Assembly: GCA_946480295.1 (NCBI GenBank)
Contig: CAMLIT010000117.1
Coordinates: forward strand, 1 to 13,656
Length of the DNA stretch: 13,656 nt
Source: an uncultured Gemmatimonadota bacterium
GTDB taxonomy: Bacteria; Gemmatimonadota; Gemmatimonadetes; Gemmatimonadales; Gemmatimonadaceae
Reading direction: 5' to 3'
Of the stretch, positions 1 to 5,727 are shown one piece after another (position 1 is the stretch's first letter; the number at the start of each line of letters is the position of its first letter). The notes under the pieces were generated by a model that saw only the letters and a program-made list of their open reading frames with translations, was not told the DNA's origin and searched no databases. The translations under genes were made by a program, and so were the position numbers.

Positions 1-180
1 GTCGTCGCCCTCGTCGAAGGCGCGCGCGAGGCGCAGCGCCGCGATCAGCGCCGCCGCCGCCTCGACGCACAGGACGGCGATCACGTTCTGCAGCAGCGGC
101 TGCTCGACGAGCACGCGCCCGAACGCGGAGCGGTGGGCCGCGTGGTTCTGTGGGGGTGGTGGAGCGCGCCGCGAAGCGTT
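1..180 (-). pseudogene. 5'-truncated acyl-CoA dehydrogenase (AidB-like) remnant, continues past left edge
   Basis: Read on the minus strand from about 147 down to 1, the open frame gives HRSAFGRVLVEQPLLQNV and then an Ala/Leu-rich helix ending LRLARAFDEGDD. This matches the mid-protein segment of AidB-type acyl-CoA dehydrogenases (HRxAFGxxLxxQPLMxNVLADL...EAA...LALRLARAFD), which in an intact protein lies several hundred residues from the N-terminus. Upstream of it the frame becomes low-complexity (four prolines, then Arg/Ala), and the DUF1835 gene occupies the opposite strand from 216. The flavin- and substrate-binding N-terminal half is therefore absent. The conserved ADL stretch is also altered (IAVLCVEAAAA). 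The C-terminal part lies outside the window. Identity as an acyl-CoA dehydrogenase fragment is strong; that it is a dead remnant rather than an assembly junction is inferred. Confidence 0.72.
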
Positions 181-199
181 AAGCGAATCCGCGGCGCGC
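164..199. repeat. 10-bp inverted repeat at the end of the dehydrogenase remnant
   Basis: GCGCGCCGCG (164-173) and CGCGGCGCGC (190-199) are perfect reverse complements separated by a 16-nt loop. The loop holds the direct repeat AAGCG-TT-AAGCG. The structure sits just beyond where the acyl-CoA dehydrogenase homology stops and 16 bases before the DUF1835 ATG. It could be a terminator-like hairpin, a regulatory site or a scar of the rearrangement; no T-tract follows on either strand. Confidence 0.55.
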
Positions 200-215
200 G
201 GTGGACGGGACGCCG

Positions 216-1199
216 ATGCTCCACGTCCTGAACGGCGACGCGACGCGGCTGCCGCTCGAGCGCTCGGGCGTGCCGGGCACGTTCGCCGTGTGGGCGGACG
301 TGCTGTACGAGGGCCCGGTGCCGCCGCTCGCCGTCGGCCCCGAACGCTGGCGCGAGGTCCGCTCGCGCTTCATCGCCGGCGCGGGTTGGGCGACGTACGA
401 GGACGCCCTGCGCACCGTCGAACGGTGGGACGCGGCGCTGGAGCGCTTTCCGGAGCACGACGAGGTCGTGATCTGGTGCGAGCACGACCTCTTCGACCAG
501 CTCCTGCTCGCCCGCCATCTCGCGTGGTTCGCCGAGCGCGATCGCGGCCACACCGCGCTCTCGCTCGTCTGCATCGGCGAGTTCCCGGGCATGCCCGGCT
601 TCATGGGGCTGGGCCAGCTCGGCCCCGGTCAGCTCGCGTCGCTCTTCCCCACGCGAGCGCGCGTCACCGCCCGACAGCTGGACCTCGGGCGCCGCGCCTT
701 CGCCGCGTTCACGAGCGACGACCCGCGCGCGATCGAGCGGCTGCTCGCGACGGAGGACACCTCCTCCCTCCCCTTCCTCGCCCCCGCCCTCGCTCGGCTC
801 CTGCGCGAGTACCCGTCCACGCACAACGGGCTCTCGCTCACCGAGCAGCAGATGCTCTCGATCCTCGCGACGGCGGGTCCGATGCCCATGCACGAGCTCT
901 GGCGCGCGATGCACGCGCGCGAGTCGGCCTATTATGTGACCGACGTCACCATGCGCGCGCTCCTCGACCAGGCCGCGACCGAGCCGAAGCTCGTCACCCG
1001 CGCCGCCGCGCCGGACGGGCGCGACTGGGATGCCACCGTGGCGATCACGCCGCTTGGCGCCGATCTCCTCGAGGGACGCGACGACCTGGCGCGCGTGCGC
1101 GGTGGCATCGACAAATGGATCGGCGGCGTGCACCTCGACGGCGCCGCGCCGCGGTGGCGGTGGGACGAGCCGAGCGCGCGGCTCGTCGCCGGCGCGTGA
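216..1199 (+). CDS. DUF1835 domain-containing protein
   Basis: This 327-residue protein belongs to the DUF1835 family, whose biochemical function I do not know. The N-terminus MLHVLNGDA, the segment VWADVLYEGPV, the motif WCEHDLFDQ (residues 87-95), the segment LVCIGEFPG and the segment STHNGLSLTEQ (201-211) match family members from Firmicutes closely and in the same order. The C-terminal third (about 205-290) looks like a winged-helix-type region. There is no signal peptide or membrane segment, so it is probably cytoplasmic. A GTG at 201 would add five residues, but the family normally begins right at the LHVLNGD strand, so ATG 216 is preferred; the ribosome site is weak (GGACGGGA). It converges on the membrane-protein gene at 1428-2045. 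Domain assignment is confident; role unknown. Confidence 0.86.
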   Translation: MLHVLNGDATRLPLERSGVPGTFAVWADVLYEGPVPPLAVGPERWREVRSRFIAGAGWATYEDALRTVERWDAALERFPEHDEVVIWCEHDLFDQLLLARHLAWFAERDRGHTALSLVCIGEFPGMPGFMGLGQLGPGQLASLFPTRARVTARQLDLGRRAFAAFTSDDPRAIERLLATEDTSSLPFLAPALARLLREYPSTHNGLSLTEQQMLSILATAGPMPMHELWRAMHARESAYYVTDVTMRALLDQAATEPKLVTRAAAPDGRDWDATVAITPLGADLLEGRDDLARVRGGIDKWIGGVHLDGAAPRWRWDEPSARLVAGA

Positions 1200-1301
1200 T
1201 TCACGCCGCGGGAATTCCACACGCTCGCCCTCGAGAGCACCTGCGAGAGCTTGCGAGCCATGAGGCGATGGCGAACAGGTAACACGGCGCGCGCGCCGCG
1301 T

Positions 1302-1407
<106 letters not shown>

Positions 1408-1427
1408 ATAGCCGACACCGGAGAGCG

Positions 1428-2045
1428 TCAGTCCCGTCTCCGTCCCGGCCTCTTTACGATCATCCCGACGACGCCGAGCAGGGCGAAGAAGCCGAAGCCG
1501 ACCGCGCCGGCGGCCGAATCGTCGGAGAGCCAGAGCGGATTCCACTTCGTCCGCGCGGCCAGCGTGTCCAGGCGCAGCGTCGTCGTGCGCGTCGGCGCGG
1601 TGCTCGTCGAATCGCGGAAGCGCTGCGCGAGCACGATCGTGCCCGGCACGGCCGCGCTCCAGAACGGCTTGTCCGTCACCATCCCGAACCACGCGCTGTC
1701 GAGCGCCCCACCGGGTGTGGTGAAGGCGAGACCATAATAGTGCGACGTCCCTCGCACCCGCACGAGCTGCCGCACGACGCGCACCGGCACCAGCCAGCAC
1801 ACGCGCGCGCCGTCGTCGGTCCAGGATGCCGTCGCGTCGGGCAGGTCGTGGAACGCGTTCGCGCAGCCCGGAATCCCGCCGAAGAACGCGGCCCGCCGTG
1901 CCACCCGTCGGCCGCGCACACCGGAGAAGATGGCGACCGTCAGCGAGAACGCGGTCGCGACCGCGAACAGCGTGAACAGCCCGTCCGATCGGCGGCGACG
2001 GGTGGTGGTCCGCATCGTCGTGCGGACGGTGTAGGTCGTGGGCAT
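1428..2045 (-). CDS. Hypothetical two-span membrane protein
   Basis: This 205-residue protein matches no family I recognise. An Arg-rich N-terminus (RRRR at 16-19) precedes a hydrophobic span at about 22-43. A 130-residue middle domain with two cysteines (C61, C83) follows, then a second span at about 177-197 and a basic tail (KRPGRRRD). By the positive-inside rule both ends are cytoplasmic and the middle domain is outside the membrane. Start choice is uncertain: ATG 2045 or ATG 2015, neither with a clear ribosome site. It faces the DUF1835 gene tail to tail, with the heptamer arrays between them, and is divergent from the FrnE remnant. The clean membrane topology favours a real gene over a shadow frame. 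Confidence 0.6.
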   Translation of the reverse strand: MPTTYTVRTTMRTTTRRRRSDGLFTLFAVATAFSLTVAIFSGVRGRRVARRAAFFGGIPGCANAFHDLPDATASWTDDGARVCWLVPVRVVRQLVRVRGTSHYYGLAFTTPGGALDSAWFGMVTDKPFWSAAVPGTIVLAQRFRDSTSTAPTRTTTLRLDTLAARTKWNPLWLSDDSAAGAVGFGFFALLGVVGMIVKRPGRRRD

Positions 2046-2063
2046 CGGAGGTCCAGGGCACTG

Positions 2064-2372
2064 GTGGATGCGGCCGGTCCTGCCGAGGTTGAGACGCTCG
2101 GAGGGGGCGCGACGGCACGCGTCCCACTGGCGCAGGCGCAGGCGATGAACGCGCGGCTGACCGCCTTCGCCGACATGTGCGCGGACGAGGAGCGGGCCCG
2201 CGCGTTCGGGATCGACGGCGTCCCCTTCTTCGCGATCGACGAGCGCTACGGCATCTCCGGCGCGCAGCCCTCGGCGCTGCTCCTCCAGGCGCTGCGGCAG
2301 GCGTGGGACGAGCGGGTGGTGACGCCCCCCGAGCCGGCCGACGGCTGCGCCGACGGGCGCTGCGTCCGCTGA
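2064..2372 (+). pseudogene. C-terminal fragment of a FrnE/DsbA-family thiol oxidoreductase
   Basis: The segment ADEERARAFGIDGVPFFAID and the following RYGISGAQPSALLLQAL match the C-terminal part of FrnE-like DsbA-family proteins (polyketide isomerase/disulfide isomerase type), including the GVPFF cis-proline loop and the SGAQP motif. The tail (DGCADGRCVR) carries a Cys pair common at the end of these proteins. Intact members run to about 210-240 residues and have a CPWC-type active site near the N-terminus. Only about 100 residues exist here, and no CxxC-containing thioredoxin half is seen in any plus frame upstream, where the minus-strand membrane gene lies. Possible starts are GTG 2064 or ATG 2145. 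It is probably a truncated remnant, less likely a free-standing short protein. It converges on the sodC gene with a 22-bp gap. Confidence 0.72.
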
Positions 2373-2394
2373 CGGCCTGCCAAACGAGTGCGGC

Positions 2395-2946
2395 TCACGC
2401 CGGCGTGATCACGCCGCAGGCGATCCGCGCGCCCGCGTTGCCCGCCGGGTTGCTGCGGTAGTCGTCCGGCCCGGCGTGGACGACGATGGCGGCGCCGTCG
2501 GCGTCGAGCAGCGCGTCCGTCCCGCGCAGGCTCCCGCCCGGCGTGGTCGCGGCGATGACCGCCGTGCCGTCCGCCCCCACGACGATGTTCGGCAGGTCGC
2601 CGAAGTGCGGTCCGTTCGGGTTCTGCGCGCCGTGCTCTCGTCCCGTCGGGTTCCAGTGGCCGCCCGCCGAGGTGAAGCCGGGCGGGTCGCAGCGGCCGAC
2701 GGCGTGGATGTGCAGCCCGTGCTCGCCGGGCGGCAGGCCGGTGAGGCGCCCGGCGACGGCGATGCCGTTTGCCGCGTCGCTGAAGGTCAGCGTGCCGAGC
2801 GAGCGTCCCGTCGCGTCGCGTACGATCGCGGTGGCGCCGCCCGCGGGCGCGGTGCCGCGCGTTTCCGACGGGCCGACCTGGGCGGTGCTGCGCGCGCAGC
2901 CAACGGCCGCCGCACCGGCGGCGAGCAGGGCGAGTGCACGTCTCAT
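2395..2946 (-). CDS. sodC: Cu/Zn superoxide dismutase, predicted lipoprotein
   Basis: This enzyme converts superoxide to oxygen and hydrogen peroxide outside the cytoplasm. The 183-residue protein has every hallmark of the family. The copper ligands are H79, H81 (GLHIH), H97 (GGHWNP) and H157 (VVHAGPDDY), and the zinc ligands are H97, H105, H114 and D117. The structural disulfide pair is C86/C177 and the active-site arginine is R174 (GARIACGV). The N-terminus is a hydrophobic signal ending in AAAVGC, with the lipidated cysteine at 17; the box is slightly atypical (Ala at -3). The Ala/Gly-rich stretch 18-38 is a tether. Length is usual for bacterial SodC. The ATG at 2946 has only a weak upstream GGGGAT. 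The gene diverges from the amylase, so the 188-bp gap should hold its promoter. Confidence 0.96.
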   Translation of the reverse strand: MRRALALLAAGAAAVGCARSTAQVGPSETRGTAPAGGATAIVRDATGRSLGTLTFSDAANGIAVAGRLTGLPPGEHGLHIHAVGRCDPPGFTSAGGHWNPTGREHGAQNPNGPHFGDLPNIVVGADGTAVIAATTPGGSLRGTDALLDADGAAIVVHAGPDDYRSNPAGNAGARIACGVITPA

Positions 2947-3134
2947 GGCGATCCCCGGGTTGACGTCGACGCGGAAGTTCGCGGAGGTCCGCCGCGCGAT
3001 GCAAGCGCGTCAGCGCGGGCATGCACCGTCGGGATCGCTTGCTCATCCACATGGATTTCCACAGTGTCGTATGTGCCGTGACGGACCGGCGACGCGGCCA
3101 CCGTCTCTCCACGCATTCCCGAGGAGAGCGATCG
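2947..3134. promoter_or_regulatory. Divergent intergenic region with short overlapping inverted repeats
   Basis: This 188-bp gap separates the start codons of sodC (-) and the amylase (+) and must carry both promoters. At 3045-3061 two small inverted repeats overlap: ATCCA-ca-TGGAT (3045-3056) and TGGA-tt-TCCA (3052-3061). They lie about 75 bp before the amylase start and could be an operator. No convincing -35/-10 pair was found by eye on either strand. Confidence 0.3.
3121..3128 (+). promoter_or_regulatory. Ribosome binding site deciding the amylase start
   Basis: GAGGAGAG lies six bases before ATG 3135. The reading frame is open back to an ATG at 3021, but that start has no comparable site and the extra 38 residues (Arg/His-rich) look like untranslated sequence. 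Confidence 0.75.
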
Positions 3135-5018
3135 ATGCCAAGACGGAAGTCGACCCCCGCCCGTCCCGCCGCCGCGCCGGGCAGCTATACCGGTGTCGCT
3201 GCGATCCCGCAGCCCACATCGCTGTTCAGCCCCGAGATCCGCGCCATCGTCGACGAGGTGCGCGAGCTGGAGCCCGCGCGTCCGCTCACCCCGTCTCCGG
3301 CCGACTGGCGCGACGGCTGGATCTACTTCGCCATGCTCGACCGGTTCGCGAACGCGAGCGAGCCGCCGCGCCACCTGCCATACGACGCGCCGTACGGCGG
3401 CTTCCAGGGGGGCACGCTGGAGGGACTGCGCCAGCGGCTCGACTACCTCCAGGCGCTCGGCGCGGGCGCGATCTGGATCACCCCGGTGCTGAAGAACGTG
3501 CAGTCGCTCGACGGCGCGCCTGACGACGGCACGTACCACGGCTACGGCATCCAGAACTTCCTCGCCGTCGAGCCGCGCTTCGCCGAGGACCCCGCGCACG
3601 CCGACCTGGAGCTCCGCCGCGTGGTCGACGACGCGCACGCGCGCGGGATGTACGTCATCCTCGACATCGTCCTCGACCACACCGGCGACGTCTTCGCCTA
3701 CGGCGACGCCTCCGTGGCGGCGCACGCCGACACGCCGCAGCCGATCCGCTGGCGCGACGAGCGCGGCGTCCCCGACGCGGCGTGGACGGTGGGCGAGGAG
3801 ATCGCCGCCCCGCCCCCGGACGCGGCGGTGTTCCCCGACGAGCTGCGGCGCAACGCGTACTTCCGCCGCGAGGGAATGCCCGCGCCGGGCGGCCCCGACA
3901 CGCTCGGCGACTTCGGCTCCCTCAAGCAGCTCGTGACGAGCGACCCGACCGTGGGCGACGCGCTCATCCGCGCGTACCAGTACGTCATCGCCCGCTTCGA
4001 CGTCGACGGCTTCCGCGTCGACACCCTGAAGTACCTCGACCGCGACTTCGCGCGCACCTTCGGCAACGCGATGCGCGAGTTCGCCCTCAGCGCGGGGAAG
4101 AAGAACTTCTTCACCTTCGGCGAGGTCTACGACGACGAGGAGCGCATCGCGCAGTTCGTCGGCCGCAACACGAAGGACCCCGACGTGGATATCGTCGGCA
4201 TCGACGCGGCGCTCGACTTCCCGCTCTTCTTCCGCCTGCCGGCGGTGCTCAAGGGGATGCTCCCGCCGTCGAGTGTGGCCGGCGTCTACCAGCGCCGGAA
4301 GGCCGTCGAGCGCGACGTCGTGAGCTCCCACGGCGAGGCGACGCGCTACTTCGTCACCTTCCTCGACAACCACGACCAGCGCGAGCGCTTCCTGTACGTC
4401 GACCCGGACGACCCGCACCGCTTCGACGACCAGCTCACGATGGCCCTCGCCTGCCAGTTCACCCTCCCCGGGATCCCGTGCGTCTACTACGGCACCGAAC
4501 AGGGGCTCGCCGGGCGCGGCGACGGCGACCAGAGCGTGCGCGAGGCGCTGTGGGGCAAGCCGGACGCCTTCGACACGACGAACCTGTTCTACCGCACGCT
4601 CAAGCGGCTGTCGGAGCTGCGCGCGGGCTCGCCGGTGCTGCGCTACGGCCGCTTCTACTTCCGCCCGATCTCCGGCGACGGCGTGCGCTTCGGCGTCTCG
4701 CCGTATCCGCAGGGCGTCCTCGCCTTCTCCCGCATCCTCGGCGACCGGGAGATCCTCGTCGTCGCCAACACCCACACCACCGACTCGTTCGGCGGCGAGG
4801 TGATCGTGGACGCGACGTTGAATCCCGTCGGATCGTCGTTCACCATCCTCTTCGCCAACCATGGCGACGCGACGTGGCCGCAGCCCGCGCGCTCCACGGG
4901 GCCGGCGGAGATCGTGGAGGTCGACGGCTCGGTCTCCAGCGGCCCGGCGACGGTGGTGCCGGTGATGCTCCAGCCGATGGAGGTGCAGATCCTCCAGCGC
5001 GCGTACGTGTCGCCGTAG
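3135..5018 (+). CDS. Alpha-amylase-family glycosyl hydrolase (GH13)
   Basis: This 627-residue enzyme should hydrolyse or rearrange alpha-glucosidic bonds in starch, glycogen or maltodextrins. The (beta/alpha)8 catalytic domain runs from about residue 60 (WIYFAMLDRFAN) to 460. Its conserved regions are present in order: I, DIVLDH (177-182); II, GFRVDTLKY with nucleophile D296 and R294; III, FFTFGEVYD with acid/base E330; IV, LDNHD with transition-state stabiliser D414. PGIPCVYYGTEQGL (445-458) is the usual segment after region IV. A beta-sandwich domain C fills about 500-627. Region I has Asp181 where Asn is usual. There is no signal peptide (MPRRKSTPARPAAAP), so a cytoplasmic location is likely. 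It stands alone on this strand, divergent from sodC. The catalytic set is complete; exact specificity cannot be told. Confidence 0.93.
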   Translation: MPRRKSTPARPAAAPGSYTGVAAIPQPTSLFSPEIRAIVDEVRELEPARPLTPSPADWRDGWIYFAMLDRFANASEPPRHLPYDAPYGGFQGGTLEGLRQRLDYLQALGAGAIWITPVLKNVQSLDGAPDDGTYHGYGIQNFLAVEPRFAEDPAHADLELRRVVDDAHARGMYVILDIVLDHTGDVFAYGDASVAAHADTPQPIRWRDERGVPDAAWTVGEEIAAPPPDAAVFPDELRRNAYFRREGMPAPGGPDTLGDFGSLKQLVTSDPTVGDALIRAYQYVIARFDVDGFRVDTLKYLDRDFARTFGNAMREFALSAGKKNFFTFGEVYDDEERIAQFVGRNTKDPDVDIVGIDAALDFPLFFRLPAVLKGMLPPSSVAGVYQRRKAVERDVVSSHGEATRYFVTFLDNHDQRERFLYVDPDDPHRFDDQLTMALACQFTLPGIPCVYYGTEQGLAGRGDGDQSVREALWGKPDAFDTTNLFYRTLKRLSELRAGSPVLRYGRFYFRPISGDGVRFGVSPYPQGVLAFSRILGDREILVVANTHTTDSFGGEVIVDATLNPVGSSFTILFANHGDATWPQPARSTGPAEIVEVDGSVSSGPATVVPVMLQPMEVQILQRAYVSP

Positions 5019-5045
5019 CGCGCGGCGTCGACGTGCGCCCCTGCC

Positions 5046-5080
5046 GCCGGCCTGCATCGCCAGGCCGACGGCAGGCCGGC
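5046..5080 (+). terminator. Hairpin after the amylase gene
   Basis: GCCGGCCTGC (5046-5055) and GCAGGCCGGC (5071-5080) form a perfect 10-bp stem with a 15-nt loop, starting 28 bases after the amylase stop. No T-run follows, so it is a terminator-like or RNA-stabilising hairpin rather than a textbook intrinsic terminator. Confidence 0.5.
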
Positions 5081-5158
5081 CGTCGAGAGCGAGCGGGAGC
5101 ACGTGGCCATCGCGCGCACTAAGAGTTTCGACAAGATCGTGTGGGTATGCCGCCCGCG

Positions 5159-5167
5159 TGCTATACT
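5159..5167 (+). promoter_or_regulatory. Extended -10 promoter element
   Basis: TGCTATACT is a TGn-TATAAT-type extended -10 with one mismatch in the hexamer. It stands out in very GC-rich surroundings, about 100 bases upstream of the small gene at 5267. No good -35 hexamer lies 16-18 bases before it, as is common for extended -10 promoters. Confidence 0.5.
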
Positions 5168-5266
5168 GCGGTGAGCGGGGGCATCGTCGCGCCAGGACGC
5201 GTTGCGGCCCCGCGACCCTCAAGCGGCGGCACGCGCGGGCTTCGCGCGCCGTGCAGGGAGGCGCCG

Positions 5267-5563
5267 GTGGCCGACGAGTCGAACAGGTCGTACACCATGG
5301 ATCACGCGCTCCGCGCATGCCGCGAGGTGCTCCAGCAGGACGTCGGCGGGACGAGCCTCGACGACCTCCGCGAGCCGCTGCGCCTCCTCTCCACGTGTGC
5401 CCGGCGCGAGCAGGTCCCGCCCGAGCGGGTGCTCGTGGTGGTGAAGAAGCTCCTGCACGACGTCACCGCCTACGAGGCCATGCCGCCGCAGGAACGCGAC
5501 GCCCTGCGGGGCCGCCTCATCCAGATGGTGATCTCGGCGTACTACGCGGCCGAGGAGCGCTGA
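5267..5563 (+). CDS. Small helical protein of unknown function
   Basis: This 98-residue protein has no recognised catalytic motif, no cysteine pair and no membrane segment. It reads as helices: MDHALRACREVLQQD near 11-25, LREPLRLLSTCARRE around 34-48, PPERVLVVVKKLLHDV around 51-66 and GRLIQMVISAYYAAEE at the end. The pattern resembles a small regulator or adaptor, but I cannot name a family. GTG 5267 is chosen because AGGGAGG (5255-5261) sits five bases upstream. ATG 5297 is possible but has a poorer site. The longer open frame upstream (from 5141) encodes Gly/Pro/Arg-rich sequence and overlaps the promoter. A hairpin follows the stop codon. Confidence 0.65.
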   Translation: MADESNRSYTMDHALRACREVLQQDVGGTSLDDLREPLRLLSTCARREQVPPERVLVVVKKLLHDVTAYEAMPPQERDALRGRLIQMVISAYYAAEER

Positions 5564-5575
5564 GGGGAGGCCGAT

Positions 5576-5637
5576 CGGGAGGCGCGAGAGTCGGTCGTAC
5601 GCGCCGAGGGACGACGCCTCCCGCCTCCCGCCTCCCG
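5576..5637 (+). terminator. Hairpin with a three-copy GCCTCCC heptamer arm
   Basis: CGGGAGGCG (5576-5584) is perfectly complementary to CGCCTCCCG, which occurs in three overlapping registers at 5615-5623, 5622-5630 and 5629-5637, giving a 9-bp stem with alternative partners. A second GGGAGGC at 5565-5571 can also pair. It begins 13 bases after the stop of the small gene, so it may end that transcript; there is no T-tract. Confidence 0.45.
5616..5636. repeat. Third heptamer array, GCCTCCC x3
   Basis: Three perfect tandem copies of GCCTCCC, then GCCG. The unit differs from those at 1303 and 1383, but the period is the same and the intergenic placement is similar. Confidence 0.88.
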
Positions 5638-5677
5638 CCGTGACCCCCCGCCCCATCCAGCCGTCTGCGTCTGGAGT

Positions 5678-5703
5678 GGACGGCCGCGTCGACGCGGCCG
5701 TCC
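5678..5703. promoter_or_regulatory. Perfect 26-bp palindrome upstream of the ABC exporter gene
   Basis: GGACGGCCGCGTC (5678-5690) is followed at once by its exact reverse complement GACGCGGCCGTCC (5691-5703). The palindrome has no mismatch or spacer and ends 24 bp before the TTG start of the ABC gene. It could be a dimer-binding operator or a 5'-leader hairpin that affects translation. Confidence 0.5.
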
Positions 5704-5727
5704 TCGGACCCCGGTCGGCAGCAACGC

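Noticed and set aside
3043..3063. Two DnaA-box-like sequences (TCATCCACA and ATTTCCACA, 12 bp apart) suggesting an origin
   Set aside because: Each deviates from the TTATCCACA-type consensus. There are only two, and there is no AT-rich unwinding region or dnaA/dnaN gene nearby.
2943..5318. Very long (about 790-codon) minus-strand open frame across the amylase
   Set aside because: Composition is dominated by Arg/Val/Glu/Ala with no conserved motifs. The opposite strand encodes a complete GH13 enzyme.
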